A stretch of DNA of 33,933 nt, from assembly GCA_027578815.1 (NCBI GenBank), contig JANBTH010000113.1:1-33933 (forward strand). Direction: 5' to 3'. Below, piece by piece: positions 9,578 to 18,486 of this stretch. Each line of letters begins with the position of its first letter. Within the stretch, counting starts at the first letter, position 1. A program made the position numbers and the translations under genes. A model generated the notes under the pieces. It did no database searches. It was not told the DNA's origin and worked only from the letters and a program-made list of their open reading frames with translations. This stretch comes from Coemansia sp. RSA 1804 (Eukaryota > Kickxellomycota > Kickxellomycetes > Kickxellales > Kickxellaceae).

Positions 9578-11012
9578 CATGAGAACGGAAGGGAGCAAGG
9601 GAGAACAACAACCAGGGCAACATCGCATTCTCTTTTGTTCTGAATGAATGGGATCCTTTTTTTCCATCTTGCGCTTGCACGGCATAAACCTCGGGTGGCT
9701 TTTGGCTTTTGTTTCCTTCTCACAGCATGCTTCCCACCACCACCAAAAAACTTATCAGTCGGCAGCATTTACTTTTCCTTCTGAGCTTGATAGGAATTGC
9801 AGAGCCCAAACCCGGCTACTCTCCTTACCTTTTAATGAGACTATTACTCACAAAAGCTAGTTAGTTATCTGTGTAAGTGTGTTTTTGGTGTCGCTTGGAA
9901 AGAATAGAAGAATCCGTCCATAAAAGAAGGGAAAACAAGTGAAAGAGACAAAAGAAGAAGAGGGGGAGAGAAAGAAAAAGGGGTAAACAAAGCCTAGAGA
10001 GGAAAAAGAAGGAGAGGAGAAGAAACGAGTAGCCTGGTGTGAGGGCATTGCTGGGCTGATTCCCCGGCCATTTATACTGCAGGAAAAAAGCAAAAGTAAA
10101 AATAAAAATAAATATAATGCGGTGCGTGAGTTTGTGTTTGCGTTTGTGTGAAAGGCGAAAAAGTGGGTTGGGCGGGAGCAATCATGCAATCAGGCATGGA
10201 ATCCCAAATTTAGCGCATAGTTAAAATTGATGATAAATTCCAGTCAGTCAGTGGAAAGCTCTTTTTGCTGGCTGCTGTCGGCTGGCATCATCATCTGCAT
10301 GACCTTTTCTCACTAGAGGAAGGAGGGAGGAAAAAAGGAGGATTCTAAAAATAAACTCCATGCTTCACCCCGTTTCCTGTTTTTCTATTTTATATCCTTC
10401 TCAGGTTATCGTGTTCCGCGGCTTTTTATTCGCCTGTTCCTTTTGGTTTTACCGCCGCACAATTGTCCAGACGACTTTATCCACCCACTGGCTTCCTTTT
10501 TAACCCATTTAGTCATCAGACCCAGAGGAAGAGGAGGCTTTTTCTTCGGCACTTTTTTCTGCCAGAAACAGCATTGAATGGTAATTTTCTTTTTCCGCCA
10601 AAACAGAAATGTATTTATCGCGTTTAAAAATAGATAGAGGAAAAGCTCAACTGTGCTACGAGAGATCAGCTTACTTTGGGGAAGAGGGGCCTTTTCCAGT
10701 TGCGAAAGAAAGAAAAAGAATATATGGCTAGAATTCAATGACCGGTTATTTGCGGGTATCCAAAAATAGATATGAATAGTCAAAACATTGCCAGCCACAT
10801 GCACATACCGAGTGAAAAACAGCAGCAACATCGCTACTGTCTTTCTGTATTGCTGATTATCGAATTGTCGGTGTTGATTGATTGTTTTTTTTGCGAAGAG
10901 AGAAGGGGGTGTGTTTTCACGAAAGAAGCACCACCACTTGCCCCTCTCTTCCTTATTCTATGAGTACAGGCGGAAGGAAGGGTGAAAGAGAAATAGGACG
11001 CCGCTGAGCGGG

Positions 11013-11120
11013 CTACCGTCTGGAGGGCGGCACAGCGCTGGGGATCTGGTGGGGACTATCGACCAAGATCTCATCGAGCTCCACATCGAGGTCGTCAAGC
11101 GAATCGCGGGGCGACCCACC

Positions 11121-11153
<33 letters not shown>

Positions 11154-11624
11154 GGCGGCAGCATCAGCAGCAGCGGCATCAAGCGCCCAATACCGGGTGC
11201 TGTCGCGGTACCTGTGTGCAGACTGGCCGCCGTGGCCGATGGCGGCAACACGGGGCTGAATAATCCACCTGTCGGCCATCCAGGCGGCAAACAGGAAGGT
11301 GGCAGCTCCAAGAAAGTTGCACACAACGTCGGACCATTCAAACACCCGCGTCGTCAGCATCCACTGCAGAACCTCGCTGAACAAACAGGCGGTGGCCATC
11401 GCTCCGCCCGTCAGCGTCCATACCTTGCGCCGCGGAACCGTGGCCTGGAACGAAAAGAACACCAGCACCGACATTGTCCCAAACCCCACGAAATGCAGCG
11501 CCTTGTCCGATGCTGCTACTGGTATGAGCCGCGTGAACCCTAGTACTGCTAGCAGCACCATCCATGCTGCCAGCAGGGCGAGCATTGGAACGCGCAGGCC
11601 GTTGGTGAGAGGTATTCGCCACAT
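11013..11624 (-). CDS. VanZ-like family small membrane protein
   Basis: The call rests on VanZ-family signatures in a 203-aa protein: SDKALHF (about residues 39-45) and the later E…Q…R…D…N pattern in SEVLQWMLTTRVFEWSDVV followed by CNFLG. Four hydrophobic segments fit membrane helices at about 13-33, 46-60, 70-90 and 100-117. The C-terminal third is soluble and odd: a run of aspartates then glycines from GAT/GGT microsatellites, then an acidic tail. I start at the ATG 11622-11624, because the open frame upstream is a translated CT-rich leader, full of Phe and Leu. The function of eukaryotic VanZ-like proteins is poorly known, and a role in glycopeptide resistance should not be inferred. Confidence 0.75.
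11116..11152. repeat. CCA/TCA trinucleotide microsatellites in the VanZ-like gene
   Basis: Consecutive CCA units then TCA units on the plus strand encode the Gly and Asp runs in the tail of the minus-strand protein. They are likely variable in length between isolates. Confidence 0.8.
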
Positions 11625-12425
11625 TTTCCCCCTAGTTGACGTGATGGCTGTGAATGCGAATGGAAATGCGAATATGTAAAGCGATGAGGAAAAGAAAAGA
11701 AAAAGAAAAAGAAAGACGCGCTCGCAATTGAAAAAGAAAGAAAAAGAAGACACAAGCAAACAAAAGGAAAATAAAAAGAAAAGCCCAGATGCTGCGTTGT
11801 TTTGAAACGGTCTCTAGAAATAAAGGAGCCATTATTGATCGCAGATACTTGCTGATATTGATATTGTTATTATTAAGATCTAGTCAACAGTCTTGCTAAA
11901 TTCCATCCCCATTAATCTCGGCTTGTTTTTCCAGCAGTCGTGAACAACGAAACAATGGATATCTCACAAATGGTCAGATTGCTTTTCCTGACATTTTCAT
12001 CTGTGCCATCAAAATATAATATAAAACAGAACATAACATAACATAATATTACAATGTGATATAGGGGTAGAGTAACATGTGGTACGATATGTACCATACA
12101 ATAATGATGGATCTCATGCCAACGGCTATTTCTTTTTTTTTCGTGGTTGTTGATTTCTTTGATGTTGACAACAATGATGTTAAATAGTGAAATATGAAGG
12201 AGAAATGTATACTGTGGCCTTGCCATCGTTATTACTCGCGTTCTGTTACGTATAAAAGGGAGTTGGATGCTGGAATGGCAGAGGCGAAAGAGGGTTTTTT
12301 TGGCCAAATAAACACCAGTGTCGTATTTCCCTATTTCCATCCACAGCATACATCAAATTCTGTTACTCCTAATACATCTGGACGTGCATTAAAACACTAG
12401 TCAATAATATCACTATAATTCGAGC
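11625..12425. other. Divergent promoter region between the VanZ-like gene and the Lys-rich ORF
   Basis: The first about 200 bp are a CT-rich leader on the minus strand (GA-rich as shown). An ACATA/ATAAC-type repeat lies near 12030-12050. The part near 12180-12425 carries the TATA box of the downstream small ORF. A 145-residue minus-strand frame at 11912-12349 covers that TATA box, has no recognisable features, and is not called. Confidence 0.5.
12251..12258 (+). promoter_or_regulatory. TATA box of the small Lys-rich ORF
   Basis: TATAAAAG lies 175 bp upstream of the ATG at 12426. It is the best TATA match that I noticed in the window, and it suggests a regulated or strongly expressed short transcript. 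Confidence 0.55.
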
Positions 12426-12578
12426 ATGAGCAAGGCCAAGGATAAGCCCAGCAACAAGAAGACGGACTCCAAGGTAGAAAAGGGCGGCAGCAAGGACGCG
12501 AAGAAAACAAAGGCATCGGCAACCAAAACCAAGACCAAGAGCGATGCCAAAACATCTGCAAAGTCATCCAAGGCGTAG
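12426..12578 (+). CDS. Small lysine-rich basic protein, 50 aa
   Basis: I do not recognise it. ATG 12426 follows an in-frame TAA about 20 bases upstream, so the start is fixed, and A at -3 is a fair start context. The product is 50 residues made almost wholly of Lys, Ser, Ala, Thr and Asp (begins MSKAKDKPSNKKTDSKVEKG), like a histone H1 tail: highly basic, disordered, no hydrophobic core. A TATAAAAG box lies 175 bp upstream and an AATAAA-like signal about 95 bp downstream. Promoter, clean frame and third-position G/C preference (AAG over AAA) support a real gene. It could instead be the first exon of a longer gene. Nucleic-acid or ribosome association is only a guess from charge. Confidence 0.55.
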   Translation: MSKAKDKPSNKKTDSKVEKGGSKDAKKTKASATKTKTKSDAKTSAKSSKA

Positions 12579-12794
12579 CTGGATAAAGTACATTCCATCC
12601 ATAGGGAATTCTGTTCTTTTTTCTTCTTCTTTTGCTAACAACATGGTATATGGTAGCAAAAAAACAACAAGGTGAAATAAAACTGGTCTGGTTGGAAGGT
12701 TGGCGGTGTATCATTTTCATTTATTTTATTTCGCCAGCGAAAGAAAAACGAATAAATCCCCAAATTGCTAATAACAACACAAGAATGACAAAGG

Positions 12795-13028
12795 TCAGCA
12801 GCCAGCACCACAGCCCAAGTAGGTGGATCCGCCGCGGGTGTTGTCAGCAGGCTGGATTTCGCCCTGGCAGCAACAGCAGCAGCACGAACCGCAGCACCAA
12901 ATGGTGAAGGAGCGGAAGCAGCCCTTTTCCTTCTCCACAAGATCTGTGCTGGCACTTGACGCCGAAGTCGATGGCCGCATGGTGGCGGGTGCTGGCGGCG
13001 GCCGGTACGCTCCCTTGCTTTCGTCCAT
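12795..13028 (-). CDS. Small cysteine-cluster protein, 77 aa
   Basis: The N-terminal half is Pro/Ser/Ala-rich and hydrophilic. Then follow a basic/aromatic segment, the dense cluster WCCGSCCCCCCQG (about residues 44-56), and a Gly-rich tail with two more Cys (LGCGAGC). The layout, polar N-terminus then poly-Cys near the C-terminus, resembles CYSTM-type and other multi-palmitoylated fungal small proteins that sit on membranes and are linked to stress or metal tolerance. I see no exact CYSTM signature. The ATG at 13026-13028 has A at -3. The gene is convergent with the Lys-rich ORF (216 bp apart) and divergent from the WLM gene. Confidence 0.6.
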   Translation of the reverse strand: MDESKGAYRPPPAPATMRPSTSASSASTDLVEKEKGCFRSFTIWCCGSCCCCCCQGEIQPADNTRGGSTYLGCGAGC

Positions 13029-13444
13029 CGTAGCGGAGGTCTGGGAGAAACAAGCCTTTTACTCAGAGACTGTCTATCTTCCTTGGGTGGGTTTTGCTTT
13101 TTCTGCTGAATTTCCCTGACAATACGAAATGTGTGGGAAATGCCAAAGTAAGAGCGGAAATATTATGAGCACTAATATTAAAAAATGTATGAAAAACAGG
13201 TCCTTTACAAGAAAAAGGGAGGGGTAAAAAGATCAACAGCAACAACAACAAATTATCATTGCTTGCAGTCTCCTTTTTCTTTGTTTCCTCTTTCCGATTC
13301 GCGTTCCTTTTTGCGCACTGTTTGCTGGTTTAGCCGCAGCCATAATACTACTCTTGTTTGTTCCTCCGTTCTCGCCTCCCTTGAAGCGTTCTTGGAACAC
13401 AGAAAACTGTTACTATTTCATTTCTCCTTACTTCTTAAATAGAG
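13029..13444. promoter_or_regulatory. Divergent promoter of the Cys-cluster and WLM genes
   Basis: A 416-bp gap between two divergent starts. The half nearer the WLM gene (about 13265-13440) is CT-rich on the plus strand, the usual pre-ATG pattern in this window. No TATA is evident. Confidence 0.45.
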
Positions 13445-14320
13445 ATGACTGTGAACCCACTGATCGGGAGCGTCGAGGCGCTGAAGCGGCAGCCAAACAG
13501 CAGCGAAGCACAGGAGCTTCTCCAGCGCATAGCAGCAGTGGTGCGGCCGATCATGCAGACGCGCGGGTGGAAAGTGAAGCGGCTGCGGGAATTCTATCCG
13601 CGCAACACCAGTCTCCTGGGACTCAACGTCGATAGGGGAGCCGAGATCCGCATACGGCTGCGGATGCCGCACGACCACACAGCTTTTCTCAGATACGAGG
13701 ACCTGCTGGGCACGATGTTGCACGAGCTGGTGCATATCGTGCAGGGCCCCCACGATGCCCGCTTCTACGCCATTCTCGACGAACTGAAGGCCGAGGCTGA
13801 GCAACTGCTTGCTGCTGGGTACTCCGGTGACGGCTTCTTCTCTTCTGGCCATAAGCTTGATACTGCTGCTATTGCTACGCCCCTGCATATGCAGCGCGAC
13901 CGTGCGCTGAAGGCTATTGCTGCGCGCCAGCGGCTTCACAGTCTGGGACTCGGCGGACCACCCCGCACGCTTGGCGGTACTGGTGGATCTTCTCTCTCTC
14001 TCTCTCTTTCTTCGCTCAATGATGGCAAAACACGCACGCCGGCGCAGATGGCCGCCATTGCTGCCGAGCGCAGGCGGAGGGACGAGCTGTGGTGCGGCAA
14101 AGCTTCAGAAGCAGAATCAGAATCAGTAATATATGGTGCTGCCACGGCTGGCCGGTCCGCTACTTCCGACTGCTGTGACCGAACTGGTGGCAACAGTGTG
14201 CCTGCTGTTGTCGTTTTGGACTCTGACTCCGACTCTGACTCCGGTTCTGAAATTGTGTCTGCATCCAAGACCACAGCGCTCCCAAATGCTGCTGTTGTTA
14301 TTGTCATTGATGACGACTAA
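13445..14320 (+). CDS. WSS1: WLM-domain metalloprotease, Wss1/SPRTN type, with SUMO-interacting motifs
   Basis: Family members cut proteins crosslinked to DNA and act with SUMO and Cdc48/p97. The protein is 291 aa. The WLM zinc-protease core spans about residues 5-120. Its motif is HELVHIVQGPHDARFY, with zinc ligands H93, H97 and H103 and catalytic E94. A second conserved block at about 199-217 (AQMAAIAAERRRRDELWCG) is typical of WLM proteins. Two hydrophobic-acidic stretches look like SUMO-interacting motifs: VPAVVVLDSDSDSDSGSE (252-269) and AAVVIVIDDD, the last ten residues. A CT microsatellite encodes a Ser-Leu run near 183-190. The ATG at 13445 has no longer alternative. The symbol is by family; other WLM paralogues exist in fungi. 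Confidence 0.9.
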   Translation: MTVNPLIGSVEALKRQPNSSEAQELLQRIAAVVRPIMQTRGWKVKRLREFYPRNTSLLGLNVDRGAEIRIRLRMPHDHTAFLRYEDLLGTMLHELVHIVQGPHDARFYAILDELKAEAEQLLAAGYSGDGFFSSGHKLDTAAIATPLHMQRDRALKAIAARQRLHSLGLGGPPRTLGGTGGSSLSLSLSSLNDGKTRTPAQMAAIAAERRRRDELWCGKASEAESESVIYGAATAGRSATSDCCDRTGGNSVPAVVVLDSDSDSDSGSEIVSASKTTALPNAAVVIVIDDD

Positions 14321-14614
14321 ATCCTCAAAATACCTCTGTAACTCTTTGCACAACACATATTCTGTATTCATGCATTTATGCGCTTTTCACGCCTTTTTTT
14401 GTTTAGTCTGCATGCCATTATAAAAGTAAAAATAAACACGGCTTGGAGACGAATGCTTTGTCCTTTTCTAGACTTCTTCCCCTCTGTTCTGTTAATTGGC
14501 AACTCTGTTCTTTTCCTCTTGCATTTCCCTGCGCATTTCACATTCAGCCTGACCAAAATTAAAAAGATAGATACACTCGGCGTGCCAAAGTTGACTTTAA
14601 CATACCTTGAATGA
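14321..14614. other. Short intergenic gap, WLM gene to COG1
   Basis: AT-rich DNA of 294 bp holding the 3' end of the WLM gene (AATAAA near 14430) and the COG1 leader. Nothing else is seen. Confidence 0.5.
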
Positions 14615-17600
14615 ATGTCGTGGCTGCAGCGGAATCTCTTCTCGCGGAAACGCACCCAGTCGCAGGCAAAGGACGAAGAGAAGGCCGCCGTGCACCGGGC
14701 CTCTGAATCGCAGCCGGATGCAGAGTCCGAATTACACGAAACCACAACCACCAACGATAGCAATGAGAAAGCCGCAATCCACAGGGCCACGCTTTCCTAC
14801 GATGCCCGGGAGACACAGTTGGAGCTAGAACTAGAGCCGGAGTCCGATCCTGACGTTGGTTCTGGAAACGACCTGCTGGACTCGGAGGCTGAAACCGTCG
14901 ATAGTCTGTTCGCGCGGCTAAGCGTGGCCGAGGTGCGGCAGTACGAGAAGACGCTGCAGACGCAGATCGACGGGATCCAGAAACGGATGCGCAAGGTGGC
15001 CACCAAGCACTACCACGATCTGATCAATGCTGCCGACTCTGTTGTGGCAATGGACGCGTCGTCTGCAAACATAAGCATGAAACTAACTAGTCTCAAAACA
15101 ATGCTTGATGACGCTCATGCTGCAAACGCCAGACCATTTACTAAGGCTGCTCCGGTGGTCAAAGGAGCTGATGACCCGCAAACTGGTGTCTACGCAGCTG
15201 CTGCTCAGATCAAGGTGCTGATAGACACCCCAGAACAGATATGGAAGGCTCTTGAGGCTCATCACTTTCTGCAGGCTGCGCTTCTGTACATGATTGCTTG
15301 CAAGATCCACCAGAGACTCGGAGCAGAGCAGCATCGTGCGAGCACCTCGTTCTCTGGACGCAGACCAGAGTTTGGCGATTCTATTAATAGTGCTTCGCAG
15401 ACAAGACCGGATCCGATTCCTGCGTTTCCGGTGGTTGAGCGCCAATGGGCGGCCATTGCGTCGTTTCGCGAGCAGATAATAGCAAAGGCACACCATCTGC
15501 TAGAAATCTCTGCCGACGACGTGCCAATCGAGGCCAATGCGAGCGCAATATGCGCAATTGCGCTGCTTGACGATGTTGACGCCGAAATGGCATGCACCTT
15601 GTTTCTCACACGCCGCGGCCAGTCGCTTGCGCCGCTGCTGGAGCGCATTGGTGCCTACTCTGGGGAGCCCGGCGGATTGCCGGTGCTGCTGCAGGAGCTG
15701 CTCGGTCGCCTTTGGCAGATCCTAGTTGATTATGTGATTATCTTTGGCGTGCCTGGCGATGAGTCCGATCCCATGTCGTGGCATTCGTCAGCAAGCGCAG
15801 GAATTCATCAGCAGAGACAAAAGCAGAAGCAGTATGCCTCGTGGATGCTGACGACGCTTGCTAGTCTGAGTGCTGATTCCGACCTGCCGGTCTCGCCATC
15901 CCTGCAGCCGCTGTGGCAGGACAGGACGGTGGCTCGGAATGCCGATGTTGCGGACGATGGCAGACAGACTATCGCAAAGACTGGATCGTCTGATAATGTG
16001 AGTCTGGATACAGCAGCATCCACTACCCCGCCAAAGCGGACACGGCCGGGGCGAAGTATCAGCAACAACAGCAGCAGCATAAAGTCGCGACGCAGGAAGT
16101 CATCGATAGCAGGGTCGGTGCTGTCATCGACCCTGACAGTCAGTCCACTGACCGAGGGGTTCCAGTTCGACACGTTGCGCAGCCCAATTACGCCGACAGA
16201 GAAAAACTGGAGCGCCAGCAGGACACAGAGCACAGTAGGCGGAGTCGCGCCATCGGACTGGATTGGTGCACACGCACTTAGCGACACGAAGAAGCCGTGG
16301 CAGCTGAATGCCCGGCCTGGATCGCGCACTAGCGGCATGTTCATTATCTCAAAGTATCTTCCCGAGGAAATTGCCCAGTACAGACCGCCGCTGCCACGCA
16401 TCCTTGATAGCGAAGCGGTTCTTCATCACCAGTCCGATACAGCTACGCTGGATGAGGCGGCAGAGGAAGAGGAAGATGGCGACGAGGGCGGGCTGGAGCA
16501 GGTACTGAACAATCCGCACAGACTTCTCCAGGTGCTTGCTACGCAGATCCAGCCGCGACTGGAACAGACTGCGGCTGATGTGCTTGCGCTGTGGTGGAAA
16601 AGCATCACCGACAACATGCGCGCGGCAATGAGTCGTGCTATTGAGCAGCGTGTGCTCAGCGTTACCGAGACGGCGGAGATTGGCGCAGCCATGCACAAGT
16701 GGGAGTCGACGGATACGCGCATGTGGACTCGCGGCTTTTCTCTAGTAGCGGTTGGCGCAAACAGTGTGCTATCGGGCGTAATGGCAGATGGTGGTGGCAG
16801 CGGCGGCGGATCTCTCTACAGACTGCTTGTCGAGCCGCTACTGCGAGATCACGCCCGAACGTTGCTGTGTTCAGCTGTTGATCGCGCACTGGCGGCTGTG
16901 GATGTCTTTCTTCAGTCAGCCACAGACTCGGATGTGGCGGCAGGCGCATTGCCTTGGCGTCCGCTTCCGCTGGACAGCAGGCGGATGCTAGAGACATCAG
17001 CATCGGCATTGGAGGCAGATTCTGCTGCCTCGACTCTTCCGCTGGACGAACTGGTAAGGGACATTTGTGGAGCAGCAAACGCCGAGCCAGTGGCCGTGCG
17101 GATGCTGAAGCAGGAGGTCAGCGGCAGTCTTCTGGAGGCGTGGCGGGACGGCGGGCGCTGGTGGATGCAGATCAGTGGCCAGACAGCCTTTGCCGAGGCA
17201 ATGGAGTGCAGCCGCTACTTTGTGCAGCAATGGCATGCAATGGCTGCGCGGCTGGCGCACTGGACGGCTGAATCTACAGTAGAGGCGCGCAGAGGGATTC
17301 TCGGCATCGAAACCGCATCCACTGTTGACGACAGCTCTAATAGCAGCATTAGCGCTGAGGTGCCGCCGGCCAAGGTGCTGCTGTGCATCAAGGGCGCGTG
17401 GGCTGCAGTCGCGCTGGCACAGGTTGCGCAGACGCTGTTTAGTAGCGACACACCGGCGCTGGTGCGCGAGTGCTGGCAGCAGCTGGATGCCACGCCAGCA
17501 GCGCTGGGCGACTCGCTGCAGGAGTCAGGACACATGCTTCTGGAGCCGTGGCTAGAGTTCCTCGGTTCGGGCATGGCGCTGGCGTGGGCGGCAGAGTTCG

Positions 17601-18199
17601 ATACGCTCTACTACACTGTTCCCCGCAGACTGCGGGCCGATGCCAGCGCAACACGCAGCGATGTCGTTGAGGCGTGGTCTGCGGCTGCTCTATCACAGGG
17701 CGCTGGCTCCACACCATGGAGCGCTCGTTACGCCGCGCTGCGTCGGGTGTCTGCAACGATGGCAGCGGAGGCCGTTGCTGGGACGCACGGAAGAGCCAAT
17801 ACGCCAAGCGCCGCCGTACGAAGACTGGCGATTGCGCACCGGATGCGAGTACAGACTGTTGTGGGCGGATTAGGGGTGCTTGGGCGCGGCGTGGACGCAG
17901 ATCGGCAGCAGCGCAGCGTGGCTCTGGCGTTTGCAAACACGATGTGTGCGGTGCTGGAAGCAAAGCAGCTCAAAGCAGAATCGGCCGGTTTGCAGACACC
18001 ACCAGGCGCAGCGTCTGGCAGCGCTGCTGTTGTCGAGTGGGACGATGCGCAATTGACGACCGATATCAGCTTTGCGCTCCACGAGCTGCTTGGGCAGCAG
18101 CCGTTGCTGGCAGCGCACAGATCAGCAAGCAGCAACGGAAATGGCGATCTGGCTGGAGTGGTTCCGTGGCTCCAGCAGCTGGCGGAGCTCGCAAGATAA
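14615..18199 (+). CDS. COG1: Conserved oligomeric Golgi complex subunit 1
   Basis: COG tethers retrograde vesicles at the Golgi; Cog1 bridges the two lobes. The family call rests on the N-terminal Vps51/Cog1 helix-bundle region at about residues 97-160 (SLFARLSVAEVRQYEKTL, then the HYHDLINAADSVVAMD block), where the Cog1 pattern LF…E(I/V)R…YRDLIEAAD is clear. Before it is an acidic disordered N-terminus. The rest is a long helical protein, interrupted at about 390-600 by Ser/Thr-rich disordered sequence and an acidic patch. At 1194 aa it is longer than human COG1 (about 980) and far longer than the yeast form (about 417). There are no introns. The ATG at 14615 (MSWLQRNLF) is the first in frame. 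Confidence 0.85.
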   Translation: MSWLQRNLFSRKRTQSQAKDEEKAAVHRASESQPDAESELHETTTTNDSNEKAAIHRATLSYDARETQLELELEPESDPDVGSGNDLLDSEAETVDSLFARLSVAEVRQYEKTLQTQIDGIQKRMRKVATKHYHDLINAADSVVAMDASSANISMKLTSLKTMLDDAHAANARPFTKAAPVVKGADDPQTGVYAAAAQIKVLIDTPEQIWKALEAHHFLQAALLYMIACKIHQRLGAEQHRASTSFSGRRPEFGDSINSASQTRPDPIPAFPVVERQWAAIASFREQIIAKAHHLLEISADDVPIEANASAICAIALLDDVDAEMACTLFLTRRGQSLAPLLERIGAYSGEPGGLPVLLQELLGRLWQILVDYVIIFGVPGDESDPMSWHSSASAGIHQQRQKQKQYASWMLTTLASLSADSDLPVSPSLQPLWQDRTVARNADVADDGRQTIAKTGSSDNVSLDTAASTTPPKRTRPGRSISNNSSSIKSRRRKSSIAGSVLSSTLTVSPLTEGFQFDTLRSPITPTEKNWSASRTQSTVGGVAPSDWIGAHALSDTKKPWQLNARPGSRTSGMFIISKYLPEEIAQYRPPLPRILDSEAVLHHQSDTATLDEAAEEEEDGDEGGLEQVLNNPHRLLQVLATQIQPRLEQTAADVLALWWKSITDNMRAAMSRAIEQRVLSVTETAEIGAAMHKWESTDTRMWTRGFSLVAVGANSVLSGVMADGGGSGGGSLYRLLVEPLLRDHARTLLCSAVDRALAAVDVFLQSATDSDVAAGALPWRPLPLDSRRMLETSASALEADSAASTLPLDELVRDICGAANAEPVAVRMLKQEVSGSLLEAWRDGGRWWMQISGQTAFAEAMECSRYFVQQWHAMAARLAHWTAESTVEARRGILGIETASTVDDSSNSSISAEVPPAKVLLCIKGAWAAVALAQVAQTLFSSDTPALVRECWQQLDATPAALGDSLQESGHMLLEPWLEFLGSGMALAWAAEFDTLYYTVPRRLRADASATRSDVVEAWSAAALSQGAGSTPWSARYAALRRVSATMAAEAVAGTHGRANTPSAAVRRLAIAHRMRVQTVVGGLGVLGRGVDADRQQRSVALAFANTMCAVLEAKQLKAESAGLQTPPGAASGSAAVVEWDDAQLTTDISFALHELLGQQPLLAAHRSASSNGNGDLAGVVPWLQQLAELAR

Positions 18200-18339
18200 A
18201 GCACGGCGGGCTGTGATTGGGCGGGAAATCTGCGGCGCTCTAGAGTGACATGTGCAAAGTGGAAGAAGTTCTGCTTTTTTCAGATGCATGCAGCAGGCAC
18301 TTGCTTCTTTTTTTTTCCCCAACCGATGCTTCCGCCGCC

Positions 18340-18486
18340 CTCAGCTCACCCAGTTGTGGTGCTTGCTGTCTTCTCTCGTTTCCTCTCTTGCTTCTCTTTC
18401 ATCTTTCCAGACTACTGTTTCCAGCCAGAGTTAGATCGTTGCTTTTATCATTGCCCCAACTCACCACTGCCACCACCACCACCACA
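18340..18486 (+). promoter_or_regulatory. CT-rich leader of the aspartate aminotransferase gene
   Basis: Pyrimidine-rich DNA on the coding strand runs up to a CCACCACCACCACA block touching the ATG. It matches the pre-ATG composition of several other genes here and probably covers the core promoter and 5' UTR. Confidence 0.4.

Larger units (their letters stand above)
8441..11012. other. 2.5 kb gene-free region rich in purine (GA) tracts
   Basis: It lies between the start of UAP1 and the stop of the VanZ-like gene, both on the minus strand, so it should hold the UAP1 promoter. The plus strand carries long G+A runs (about 8560-8760, 9090-9250, 9895-10030, 10670-10720). Small repeats are (CCAG)5 at 8805-8824, AAAG repeats at about 9097-9115, TGAATGAA-type repeats at about 8724-8745, and a 14-bp direct repeat CATCCGTGTGGGAG at 9542-9555 and 9564-9577. 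Short frames here are low-complexity translations of these tracts, and I support none as genes. Confidence 0.6.

Noticed and set aside
9061..10189. Several minus-strand 100-110 codon frames rich in Phe, Leu and Ser
   Set aside because: Low-complexity translations of GA/CT tracts that overlap one another in different frames.
10406..10831. 141-codon minus-strand frame
   Set aside because: No recognisable domain, AT-rich Lys/Phe-biased composition, and it lies within the gene-free tract region.
11625..11759. 45-residue Phe-rich N-terminal extension of the VanZ-like protein
   Set aside because: Pyrimidine-tract translation, with a better start at 11622-11624.
11912..12349. 145-codon minus-strand frame
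   Set aside because: No motifs, and it covers the TATA box of the plus-strand small gene.
18250..18486. 79-residue N-terminal extension of aspartate aminotransferase
   Set aside because: It is a translated CT-rich leader; the ATG at 18487 gives a proper mitochondrial presequence.
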